Of a stretch of DNA of 6,656 bases, positions 1-6,147 are shown piece by piece (position 1 is the first letter of the stretch; each line of letters starts with the position of its first letter). This DNA comes from JBJXGC01 sp046154545 (lineage in GTDB: Bacteria; Chloroflexota; Dehalococcoidia; Tepidiformales; Tepidiformaceae). The stretch lies in contig JBJXGC010000351.1 of the NCBI GenBank assembly GCA_046154545.1, positions 1 through 6,656 on the forward strand, written 5' to 3'. Below the pieces are notes generated by a model. That model made no database searches and had not been told where the DNA came from. It worked only from the letters and a program-made list of their open reading frames with translations. A program made the translations under genes and the position numbers.

Positions 1-1128
1 CTCGCCAGCCTCTGGCAGCAGTTCGGGCGGGCCGGGCGCACCCAGGAGACCTCGCTCTCCGTCCTCGTCGCCTCCTCCAACCCCCTCGACCAGTACGTCT
101 GCGCGAACCCGGACTTCGTCTTCGAGCGCAGCGTCGAACGCGGCCTGATCGACCCGGACAACCTCTACATCCTCGCCAGCCACCTCAAGTGCGCCGCCTT
201 CGAACTCCCCTTCCGGGTGGGCGAGCCCTTCGGAGCCCACACGGACGAACTGCTCGACATCCTGGTCGAGGAGGACGTCCTCCAGAAGTCGGGCGACCGT
301 TACCACTGGATGACCGAGGCCTACCCGGCCGAGCAGGTGAGCCTGCGCACGGCCAGCACCGACAACTTCGTCATCATCGAACAGGGGCCGAAGCCGCGCG
401 TCATCGGTGAGTGCGACCGCCCGAGCGCGCCCCTGCTCATCCACGAAGACGCGATCTACATCCACCGCGCCCAGCAATACCAGGTCGAGTACCTCGACTG
501 GGACGACAAGAAGGCCTACGTCACCCCCGTCTCGGTCGACTACTACACAGACGCCGAGCTGGCCGTCGAACTCAAGGTCCTCGAATGCTTCGAAAGCGAG
601 CCTGTCCCCGGCGGCACGCACGAGCGGGGAGAGGTCGCCATCACCTTCCTCGCCACCATCTTCAAGAAGGTCAAGCTCCACACCCACGAGAACGTCGGCT
701 GGGGCAAGATCGCCATCCCCGAAGCAAACATGCACACCAGCGCCTACTGGCTGAGCTTCGACGAGAGCGCGACCAAAGGGCTGACCCGGGACCACGTCTC
801 CGCCGGGCTCGTGGGCGTCGCCCACCTGATGCGCAACCTCGCCCCCATCTACTGCCTCTGCGACCCGCGCGACATCGGCACGGAGACCCAGGTGCGGGCG
901 GTCCTCACCGGGCTGCCGACCGTCTTCCTTTTCGATAGCATCCCCGGCGGCGTCGGCCTCGCCGACAAGCTCTGGGACGTCCGCGCCGACCTGGCCGACG
1001 CCTGCCTCTCGCTGGTCCTGGCCTGCGCGTGCGAGTGGGGCTGCCCCGGCTGCGTCGGCCCCCAGGTCGAGCGCGAGAGCCCGGCTAAGAAGGCGGCGCG
1101 AGTCCTGCTCGAACGCCTGGGGCGCTGA
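1..1128 (+). CDS. DEAD/DEAH-box helicase, C-terminal part with DUF1998 domain (5' end outside window)
   Basis: This is the C-terminal 375 residues of a superfamily 2 helicase of the COG1205 (YprA/MrfA-like) type. The frame is open from base 1 and ends at TGA 1126-1128. Residues 7-13 read QFGRAGR, which is helicase motif VI (QxxGRxGR) with its arginine finger, so the ATPase core lies upstream of the window. A linker and winged-helix-like stretch follows (about residues 35-125), including the ERGLIDPDN segment typical of this family. The C-terminal DUF1998 region has CLCDPRDIG (about 285-293), then FDSIPGGVGLAD (about 311-322), then the cluster CACEWGCPGC (342-351). The paired cysteines C-x-C, C-x-C-x3-C-x2-C are the expected zinc ligands. 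Family members such as Bacillus MrfA act in DNA repair; this protein's own role is inferred only. Because helicase and DUF1998 are in one chain, it differs from DISARM, where DrmA and DrmB are separate. The gene converges on the TIR gene. Confidence 0.9.
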   Translation, partial: LASLWQQFGRAGRTQETSLSVLVASSNPLDQYVCANPDFVFERSVERGLIDPDNLYILASHLKCAAFELPFRVGEPFGAHTDELLDILVEEDVLQKSGDRYHWMTEAYPAEQVSLRTASTDNFVIIEQGPKPRVIGECDRPSAPLLIHEDAIYIHRAQQYQVEYLDWDDKKAYVTPVSVDYYTDAELAVELKVLECFESEPVPGGTHERGEVAITFLATIFKKVKLHTHENVGWGKIAIPEANMHTSAYWLSFDESATKGLTRDHVSAGLVGVAHLMRNLAPIYCLCDPRDIGTETQVRAVLTGLPTVFLFDSIPGGVGLADKLWDVRADLADACLSLVLACACEWGCPGCVGPQVERESPAKKAARVLLERLGR

Positions 1129-1150
1129 GGTGGCCTGCCGTGTCCGGACC

Positions 1151-1175
1151 GCCCGGGACCCTCGGCCCGGGACCC
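1151..1175. repeat. 11-bp tandem direct repeat with possible GC hairpin between convergent genes
   Basis: The unit GCCCGGGACCC occurs at 1151-1161 and again at 1165-1175, separated by TCG. Each copy contains the self-complementary CCCGGG, so the copies at 1152-1157 and 1166-1171 can pair across an 8-nt loop as a 6-bp all-GC stem on either strand. It lies in the 52-bp gap between the stop codons of the convergent helicase and TIR genes, where a bidirectional terminator would be expected. There is no T-tract on either side, so a classical intrinsic terminator is not shown. Confidence 0.4.
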
Positions 1176-1180
1176 GCGAG

Positions 1181-2494
1181 TCAGCGGCAGTCCGTGAAAT
1201 CGCGCCCGGGCACCGCATTCGGACAGAACTCCGCGAGGACCACGAGGTAAGCGTCGTCGTGGAGGGCGGAGCGGGCACGGGGCAGCAGCGCCTCCGCGCC
1301 GGCCCGGTCGGCGGCCGGCAGCAGCGTGTAGTAGTCGCCGCCCTTGTGATAGATGGTGACCCCTTCGAAGCCGGCCGCGACCGCTTTCCGATGTTCGTCC
1401 GTCGCGTCGGGGGCCAGCCGGCTGTCAGTCGATACGACGACCGCCCAGGACGGCGCCGGTTCGGATGCAGTCGAACTCGCGACGATCGACCCCGGCGACC
1501 CGCAGACGATGTAGGGGCCAAGCTTGGGAGCTGCGAGGGTCTCGTCCGTCACCCAGCCGGAGAGCCCGTTACCGAAGTCCACCCTCCGCCAATACCACCC
1601 CTCATCCTCGTATCGGCCATCGGAGACGACGACGGCCGTCCGCTCGACGGTCACCGTCCCAAGCAACGCGCCGGGCCGGGTATCCGCATTCGTGGGCAGG
1701 CTGCGGACCGCGAGGCCAGGCGCGGGTGGCACGATTCGCACGGTCATCCCCTTCAGGATGGGCGGGCAGGATGGCGCCGCGGCAGCCGGTGCTTGCGACG
1801 AAACGGCCGCAGCCGTCTCAGCGGGCGTGGCCGGCGCTGCCGGGCTCGATCCGCCGCCACCGCCATCGACCAGCGCCAGTGGGATGGCGATTGCCGCCGC
1901 GATGAGCGCCGCCACAACGGCAACGCCGGCAATGAGGGGGCCACGCGGGCGCCGCTCGCCCGGCCGGCCACCGGCGCTTCCCCGCGACCACGCCTTGCGA
2001 AAGCGTGCGCCGGGTGCGGCCTCAGTGGCTGGCCCGCCCCGGATCTGCCGCAACGAGGCCACGAGCACATCCATGTCCTGGTGGAAGCGCTCGGCCGTGA
2101 TCTCGATGGATTGGCGGTTGGCCAGCGGCTTGAGCCGGTCCGGGAGGGCGCTTGCCGGCGGCATCGCGGCGCCATCGAAGAGCACCGGCACCACGAACGC
2201 CCCCTGCTCCAGCGCCGTACCGATCTCCTGGCAGACCCAGTCAGCCGGGTCGTCGAGTTTGCGCTGACCGGCCTGGTTGACGGCGGTCGTAAAGCGGGGG
2301 CCGATCAGGGCGAGGAGCGCGTCGCACGCCGCCACGCGTTCCGTGATCGCCGTGGTGAAGTCCTCGCCAGGGCGAAGCTTGTCGATGTCGATGAAGACAT
2401 GCTCCTGGCCGAACGCCTCGACAAGGCGGTCGTAGATGCGGCCAGCCCAGCCTGCCGAGTCCTCGCGCCGGTAACTGATCACGACATTCGTCAT
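1181..2494 (-). CDS. Membrane-anchored TIR-domain protein with extracytoplasmic SH3b and SPOR-like domains
   Basis: Numbered from ATG 2494, the product has 437 residues. The TIR domain (about 1-135) opens with NVVISYRREDSAGWAGR, then has VFIDID and the BB-loop segment KLRPGEDF. The motif WVCQEI (W86, C88, E90) carries the glutamate that is catalytic in NAD-cleaving bacterial TIR domains, so NADase activity is plausible. After an Arg-rich stretch (RRPRG, about 182-186) there is one hydrophobic helix (about 187-209). The positive-inside rule places TIR in the cytoplasm. A Gly/Ser/Pro/Ala-rich linker follows. Next comes an SH3b-like domain (about 247-322; VRSLPT, GWYWRRV, GLSGWV). The last part (about 349-428; SWAVVVSTD, AGFEGVTIY, YYTLLP, FCPNA) resembles the SPOR-like fold and may bind cell-wall glycan. 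Four cysteines in the outer part could form disulfides. GTG 2503 would add three residues (MAA); ATG 2494 is preferred because the conserved TIR strand begins right after it. The gene follows the ATPase gene by 57 nt. Confidence 0.88.
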   Translation of the reverse strand: MTNVVISYRREDSAGWAGRIYDRLVEAFGQEHVFIDIDKLRPGEDFTTAITERVAACDALLALIGPRFTTAVNQAGQRKLDDPADWVCQEIGTALEQGAFVVPVLFDGAAMPPASALPDRLKPLANRQSIEITAERFHQDMDVLVASLRQIRGGPATEAAPGARFRKAWSRGSAGGRPGERRPRGPLIAGVAVVAALIAAAIAIPLALVDGGGGGSSPAAPATPAETAAAVSSQAPAAAAPSCPPILKGMTVRIVPPAPGLAVRSLPTNADTRPGALLGTVTVERTAVVVSDGRYEDEGWYWRRVDFGNGLSGWVTDETLAAPKLGPYIVCGSPGSIVASSTASEPAPSWAVVVSTDSRLAPDATDEHRKAVAAGFEGVTIYHKGGDYYTLLPAADRAGAEALLPRARSALHDDAYLVVLAEFCPNAVPGRDFTDCR

Positions 2495-2508
2495 GGCGGC
2501 CACATCAT
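2491..2508 (-). other. Five-codon upstream reading frame (MMWPP) overlapping the TIR start
   Basis: On the minus strand, ATGATGTGGCCGCCATGA reads M-M-W-P-P-stop. Its final ATGA holds both its own TGA stop (2493-2491) and the ATG (2494-2492) of the TIR gene. The purine run GAGAGGG (2523-2517) lies 8 nt before its first ATG, the ideal distance. From the TIR ATG that run is 22 nt away, and from the alternative GTG 2503 it is 13 nt away. Ribosomes may therefore load on the mini-frame and reinitiate at the TIR ATG. It may be chance; only the sequence arrangement is seen. Confidence 0.35.
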
Positions 2509-2516
2509 AGTCCGAG

Positions 2517-2523
2517 CCCTCTC
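2517..2523 (-). promoter_or_regulatory. Shine-Dalgarno-like GAGAGGG upstream of the TIR gene
   Basis: This is the only strong purine-rich anti-16S match between the ATPase stop (2552) and the TIR start. It lies 8 nt from the out-of-frame ATG 2508, 13 nt from the in-frame GTG 2503 and 22 nt from ATG 2494. It therefore decides between a GTG start and coupling through the five-codon frame. Confidence 0.45.
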
Positions 2524-2551
2524 GCTCCGGGAACGTCTGCGACGCCGACGC

Positions 2552-5023
2552 TCAGACGGCCCGCCCGCGCAGCGCCTCGTCCTTCCGGGGGCGGGCCGTG
2601 AGGAAGTCGAGGATCTGGGGCCAGTAACGGGTGATCGCGAATTGGCCCGCGAGCGCCGCCGCCACCGCCACCCCGACGATGACCCAATCGCCGGCATGCA
2701 CCTGTTCGAAGTCGAAGAAGTTCCGCAGCCATTCGATGTAGACCGTGGCGAAGAGGCCGGCGACCAGGAGCGCGGCGAGCACCGTGGTGAGGAAGGGCCG
2801 CGTCAGGCTCCGCCAGGACGCGCCTTCGAAGCCCAGCACTTCCACGACGTAAAACAGGCCCGTAATCCCCACGGTCAGGGTGACCAGGGTGCGGGCCTCC
2901 TCCGTTGTCCGTCCCAGGACGCCCGCCACGAGCAGGTGGACGATCACGCCGGCTGCCGCCAGAGCGAGCGACGCCGGCAGCGCGAAGCGCAGCACGTTGC
3001 GGGTGAAGTCCCGGCCCGCGTCGGGCGGCGGGATGCTGATCGAGATGAACACCGCGGGAATACCGAGCGTGAGGAGCGCGGTGATCGAGCCCTGCCGGGG
3101 GAGGAAGGGGAAGTCCAGCCGCAGCATGTTGGTGGCCACGATCAGGAGATAGGCGTAGATGCTCTTCGCGATGAAGAGCTTGCTCAGGCGGGCGGCGTTG
3201 CCCAGCACGGCCGTCGCCTCTTTCGCACCCTTAATGAGGGCAGTGAACGAATCGTCCAGGAGCACGATGCCGGCCACCGCCCGGGCCGTCCCTGTGCCCG
3301 AGGCCATCGCCACCGCCACGTCCGCCGTCCGCAGCGCCTGGACGTCGTTTGCGCCGTCGCCAACCATCGCCACGAAGTGGCCCTGGTCGCGCAACGACTG
3401 CACGATCTGGGCCTTCTGGGCCGGGGCGATCCGGCCGAACACGGTGTTGTGATCGACGGCCACGTCAAAGGCCGCCTTGTCCAGGCCCTCGAGTTCCGCC
3501 CCGGAGATGACCCCGCCCTTGGTCGCGATGCCGAGCTGCTTGAGGAGGGCAGCCACGGTCTGCGGGTTGTCACCGCTGATCAGCTTCGGCTCGATCCCGA
3601 GGTCCTCCATCATCGCGAACGCCTGGCGCACCTCGGGCCGGAGGACGTCGCCCAGGATCAGGAGCGCCAGGGCACGCATCTGGGGCAGCGGCGCGCCCGG
3701 TTCGGGAAGCGCCGCCGCTTCGGCGAAGACCACGCCGCGCATGCCCGCCTCCGTCGCGTCGTCGTACGGGCTCTGGAACCCGTCCCCGTCGTTCGTCAGG
3801 GGGAGCACGGTCTCCGGGGCGCCAAGCACGAAGACTCGCTGGTCGCCGCGCAGGTCGAGGCGGAGGGCGCTCCAGCGCCGCTCGGAGTTGAACGGCACGC
3901 TCGCCACCGGCCGCGCGCCGTTCGATTCGGCGCCCAGGGACTCGGCCAGCGCGCCCGCCGTCTTGCTGTCCGCCGCCGAGGCGGCGACGAAGGCGGCCAG
4001 CCAGGGCCGGTAGATCTCGGCGCCTGGCGCGAACCGGACATCCTGGAGGGTGAGCCGGTTCGCCGTGATTGTCCCGGTCTTGTCGAGACAGATCACGTCG
4101 GTGTAGTTGAGCGCCTCGACGGCGTTGATGTCCTGGACGATCGCCCCCGAGCGGGAGACCCGGACCGCGCCCACAGCGAAGGCCACCGTCATCCCCAGGA
4201 GCAGCCCCGTCGGCACGACCGTCGTCACCGTGGCCGTGGTCGCCTTGATCGACTCGCCGAGCCCCTGGTCATCGACGCTGTAGGAGATCATGAGCAGGGC
4301 GGCGAGCACGGCCGTCGCGATCAGGAGGACGCGGAGGATCCGCCCGAACCGGATCTGGAGCGGCGTCGAACGCTTCACCACCTCTCGCGCCTGCGTGGTG
4401 AGCTTCATCGCGTACGCTTCGGCGCCCACTTGCTCCGCCGTGTAGTAGCAATCGCCGGCCGTGCAGAAGCTGCCCGAACGGAGTTCGTCACCGGGCGCCT
4501 TCCTCACTGAGTCCGACTCGCCGGTGAGCAGCGACTCATCGACTTCGCAGTTGCGGGCGACGACGTGTCCATCGGCAACCACCTGGTCACCCTGCTTGAG
4601 GTGGACGAGGTCGCCCTGGACGACGTGTTCGGCGAGCAGCGGCGCTTCCAGGCCGTCGCGGACGACGCTCGCGTGCGGAGCCGTGAGCGCTACGAGTTCG
4701 CGCAGGGTGCCGACCGCCCGTAGCTCCTGGAGCGTGGAGACGGCCACGTTCGCGGCCACCACGATGCCGACAAAGAGGCCGTCGCGGAATTCCCCGACGG
4801 CAAACAGCGCCAGGATCATCGCCGCCAGCACGACGTTGAAGAAGGTGAGCGTGTTCGCCCGGATGACGTCGCCATCGGTGCGTTGGCGGCTCGTGTCGGC
4901 GTTTGCCAGCCCGGACTCAGCGCGGCGGCGGGCCTCCTCCGTGGTCAGCCCGCGGATCGCCCCTGGCATGAGGGGCGGCGGCAGGGGCAGTGACGGCTGG
5001 ACCATGCGCCCAGCCTGAGGCAT
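2552..5023 (-). CDS. CtpE-like cation-transporting P-type ATPase (HAD-IC family)
   Basis: This is a complete 823-residue P-type ATPase that moves a cation across the cytoplasmic membrane by ATP hydrolysis through a phospho-Asp intermediate. In order: the N-terminal GLTTEEARRR segment (25-34); membrane helices M1/M2 (about 57-98); the actuator motif LLTGES (165-170); M3/M4 (about 228-287) with VVPTGLLLG (269-277); the phosphorylation site DKTGTIT (Asp314); nucleotide-binding LGAPE (400-404); SGD (483-485); the hinge MVGDGAND (553-560); and about six further helices to residue 800. The layout and the segments QELRAVGTLREL and AFAVGAVRVS match mycobacterial CtpE, which is reported to carry calcium; the ion here is unproven. 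There is no N-terminal metal-binding CxxC domain, which argues against a copper or zinc type. M4 has PTG where CtpE and SERCA have PEG. ATG 5023 is the longest start, since an in-frame TGA lies at 5035-5033. Met7 (5005) and Met19 (4969) are alternatives, and none has a clear ribosome binding site. The gene probably forms an operon with the downstream TIR gene. Confidence 0.92.
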   Translation of the reverse strand: MPQAGRMVQPSLPLPPPLMPGAIRGLTTEEARRRAESGLANADTSRQRTDGDVIRANTLTFFNVVLAAMILALFAVGEFRDGLFVGIVVAANVAVSTLQELRAVGTLRELVALTAPHASVVRDGLEAPLLAEHVVQGDLVHLKQGDQVVADGHVVARNCEVDESLLTGESDSVRKAPGDELRSGSFCTAGDCYYTAEQVGAEAYAMKLTTQAREVVKRSTPLQIRFGRILRVLLIATAVLAALLMISYSVDDQGLGESIKATTATVTTVVPTGLLLGMTVAFAVGAVRVSRSGAIVQDINAVEALNYTDVICLDKTGTITANRLTLQDVRFAPGAEIYRPWLAAFVAASAADSKTAGALAESLGAESNGARPVASVPFNSERRWSALRLDLRGDQRVFVLGAPETVLPLTNDGDGFQSPYDDATEAGMRGVVFAEAAALPEPGAPLPQMRALALLILGDVLRPEVRQAFAMMEDLGIEPKLISGDNPQTVAALLKQLGIATKGGVISGAELEGLDKAAFDVAVDHNTVFGRIAPAQKAQIVQSLRDQGHFVAMVGDGANDVQALRTADVAVAMASGTGTARAVAGIVLLDDSFTALIKGAKEATAVLGNAARLSKLFIAKSIYAYLLIVATNMLRLDFPFLPRQGSITALLTLGIPAVFISISIPPPDAGRDFTRNVLRFALPASLALAAAGVIVHLLVAGVLGRTTEEARTLVTLTVGITGLFYVVEVLGFEGASWRSLTRPFLTTVLAALLVAGLFATVYIEWLRNFFDFEQVHAGDWVIVGVAVAAALAGQFAITRYWPQILDFLTARPRKDEALRGRAV

Positions 5024-5095
5024 AGCTCGCGATCACGGAAGCGAGTCCGGGAAACCCCCCGGGCAGGCCCGCGCCCCAGCGCCCCGGTTTTCCGC

Positions 5096-5185
5096 TCAGG
5101 TGTTCTGTCCCACAATTGAGAGCGTTATCAATAGCGCAATAAATACGCCGCACAGCAGCGACAGGTACCCAATCGTCTTCCACAT
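5096..5185 (-). CDS. Candidate 29-residue hydrophobic membrane peptide
   Basis: The minus strand reads ATG at 5185 through TGA ending at 5096. The peptide starts MWKTIGYLSLL, continues through a run rich in Leu, Ile, Val and Phe, and ends SIVGQNT. Residues about 5-25 form one uninterrupted hydrophobic segment long enough to cross a membrane, with a lysine on the N-terminal side. GAGGG at 5200-5196 lies 10 nt before the ATG as a possible ribosome binding site. It is on the same strand as the ATPase and ends 72 nt before it. Third-position GC is about 69% (20 of 29 codons), apparently lower than in the neighbouring genes. I recognise no family. P-type ATPases are known to have small membrane partners (KdpF is of similar size), but that is analogy only. 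The alternative is that this is non-coding promoter DNA. Confidence 0.35.
   Translation of the reverse strand: MWKTIGYLSLLCGVFIALLITLSIVGQNT
5115..5132. promoter_or_regulatory. Inverted repeat ATTGA-N8-TCAAT in a lower-GC island, possible operator or promoter
   Basis: Perfect 5-bp arms at 5115-5119 and 5128-5132 are separated by 8 nt within the least GC-rich part of the window. A plus-strand -35-like TTGAGA (5116-5121) has an AT-rich block, TAAATA, 18 nt downstream at 5140-5145; the -10 match is weak. On the minus strand TTGATA (5131-5126) resembles a -35 but has no convincing -10. The site overlaps the candidate small peptide, so the two readings compete. Confidence 0.25.
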
Positions 5186-5263
5186 AACCGGCCGGCCCTC
5201 GAGGTCGTCTGAACGGCGCCAAGGCCGCGCCCCCTATCCTACCGGCAGACGTGCTCAGCCGCA

Positions 5264-5279
5264 TTCTGTGCGCGCAGAA
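5264..5279. promoter_or_regulatory. 16-bp near-perfect palindrome TTCTGTGCGCGCAGAA, candidate operator
   Basis: Seven of the eight base pairs of the dyad are complementary; only T5269/G5274 breaks the symmetry. It lies 56 nt upstream of the likely GTG start of the nucleotidyltransferase and 24 nt downstream of a TATCCT hexamer (5235-5240) that could be a -10 element. That is a position where a repressor could act. I do not recognise the motif as the site of a known regulator. Confidence 0.3.
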
Positions 5280-5323
5280 CGGCGGATTGCCTTAAGATGG
5301 GCCAGCGCCATCGCCCCCAAACT

Positions 5324-5328
5324 GAGGT
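5324..5328 (+). promoter_or_regulatory. Ribosome binding site GAGGT deciding a GTG start
   Basis: GAGGT lies 7 nt before GTG 5336, the normal spacing. The in-frame ATG further upstream (5297) has no comparable purine-rich sequence. This supports the GTG as the true start of the nucleotidyltransferase. Confidence 0.7.
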
Positions 5329-5335
5329 ACCCCGC

Positions 5336-6145
5336 GTGAAAACAGTGATCCTGGCTGCCGGCGACGGCGGCCGCCTCGGACCGCACACCGCCCAGCTCCC
5401 GAAGCCCCTCGTCGCCCTCAATGGGCGGCCGATCCTTTCCTACACACTCGAGGCGCTCGCCGCCGCTGGCGTCGAAGATGTCGTCGTGGTCACGGGCTAC
5501 CGCGAGCCCCAGCTCATCGAGGCGCTGGGACGGGCCCTGCCCCGCCGCTTCAAACTCGCGACCGTGACCAACCCACGCTTCCAGGGCGGCGCCTCCCTCA
5601 GTCTCCGCGCCGCCCGCGACCTCTGCGGCAGCGAACCCTTCCTTCTGCTCATGGCCGACCATCTCCTCTCCGCCCCCCTCGTCACCAGGCTCCTCCTCGA
5701 ATCCCGCCACGGCGCCATCCGGGGCATCTCCTCGCTGGCCGTCGATGCTTCGACCCACGACCCGGCCTATACGGCGGAGGCCACGAAGGTCCAGCTGAAC
5801 GACGCCGGGTTCGTGACCGCCATCGGCAAGGCGCTCCAACCATGGTCAGCCCTCGATACCGGCGCCTTCGTCCTTTCGCCGGCCGCCTGGGAGGCCGTGG
5901 ACCTGGCCCCTGAGGACTGCGAACTCAGCGTCATCTTCGCCATCCTCGCCCGCAAGCGGGCGTTGCGTGCCGTCGATGTCTCCGGTGCCTTCTGGTACGA
6001 CGTTGACACGGCCGAGGACCTCGCCGCGGCCGCTACCCTGCTCTCCGGCGGCCACGCCCCGGCCCCCCAGCCGGCCGGCCCGAGAGTCCCCCCCGCCCCG
6101 CCCCTGCGCTCTCCCGTCCGCCGTTATGCCGACATGAACGCCTGA
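5336..6145 (+). CDS. Nucleotidyltransferase, inositol-1-phosphate cytidylyltransferase (IPCT)-like
   Basis: This 269-residue enzyme of the sugar-nucleotidyltransferase fold probably joins a nucleotide to a phosphorylated sugar or polyol. Residues 2-14 (KTVILAAGDGGRL) are the nucleotide-binding loop, and LPKPL (21-25) carries the usual conserved lysine. NPRFQGGASLSL (79-90), LMADH (105-109, metal-binding Asp), LDTGAFVLS (173-181) and WYDVDTAEDL (220-229, second metal-binding Asp) follow. This order and wording match the IPCT half of the archaeal IPCT/DIPPS enzyme, which makes CDP-inositol from CTP and L-myo-inositol-1-phosphate. The substrate here is inferred, and a general GlmU/RfbA-type role is possible. 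The last 30 or so residues are a Pro/Ala/Arg-rich tail outside the fold. GTG 5336 is chosen because of the upstream GAGGT and because the conserved fold starts at that codon; ATG 5297 would add 13 residues with no family resemblance. The stop is 2 nt before the next gene, so translational coupling is likely. Confidence 0.88.
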   Translation: MKTVILAAGDGGRLGPHTAQLPKPLVALNGRPILSYTLEALAAAGVEDVVVVTGYREPQLIEALGRALPRRFKLATVTNPRFQGGASLSLRAARDLCGSEPFLLLMADHLLSAPLVTRLLLESRHGAIRGISSLAVDASTHDPAYTAEATKVQLNDAGFVTAIGKALQPWSALDTGAFVLSPAAWEAVDLAPEDCELSVIFAILARKRALRAVDVSGAFWYDVDTAEDLAAAATLLSGGHAPAPQPAGPRVPPAPPLRSPVRRYADMNA

Positions 6146-6147
6146 GC

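Larger units (their letters stand above)
5024..5335. other. Divergent intergenic region between the ATPase and the nucleotidyltransferase
   Basis: This 312-nt stretch separates two outward-reading genes and should contain the promoters of both. Its content from left to right: a short GC stem at 5045-5051 and 5058-5064 with a 6-nt loop and no T-tract; a candidate 29-residue minus-strand peptide (5096-5185); a lower-GC island (about 44% GC at 5101-5150 by hand count) with an ATTGA/TCAAT inverted repeat; a GC-rich segment; a TATCCT hexamer at 5235-5240 that could be a plus-strand -10 element but lacks a good -35; a 16-bp dyad at 5264-5279; and the ribosome binding site at 5324-5328. No tRNA or other RNA gene is recognisable. 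Confidence 0.6.

Noticed and set aside
189..938. Several overlapping plus-strand frames inside the helicase gene
   Set aside because: They are Arg/Pro/Ser-rich off-frame translations of the DUF1998 helicase and have no family resemblance.
1130..4510. A 1126-codon open frame on the plus strand opposite the TIR and ATPase genes
   Set aside because: It spans two well-supported minus-strand genes, has an Arg/His/Gly-rich composition with no recognisable domain, and is the open antisense frame expected from GC-rich codon use.
5045..5064. GC hairpin GTCCGGG/CCCGGGC as an intrinsic terminator
   Set aside because: The stem is short with one wobble pair, no T-tract follows on either strand, and it lies at the 5' side of the ATPase where a terminator is not expected.
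4917..5264. 115-residue minus-strand frame overlapping the ATPase start and intergenic region
   Set aside because: It overlaps the ATPase N-terminus in another frame, and its product is low-complexity with no conserved motif. The shorter hydrophobic frame at 5096-5185 is more gene-like.
5100..5339. 79-residue plus-strand frame in the divergent intergenic region
   Set aside because: It lacks a ribosome binding site, has mixed low-complexity composition, and runs into the nucleotidyltransferase start in a different frame.
5255..5839. 194-residue minus-strand frame opposite the nucleotidyltransferase
   Set aside because: It is a Gly/Glu/Arg-rich antisense shadow of a gene with clear catalytic motifs.
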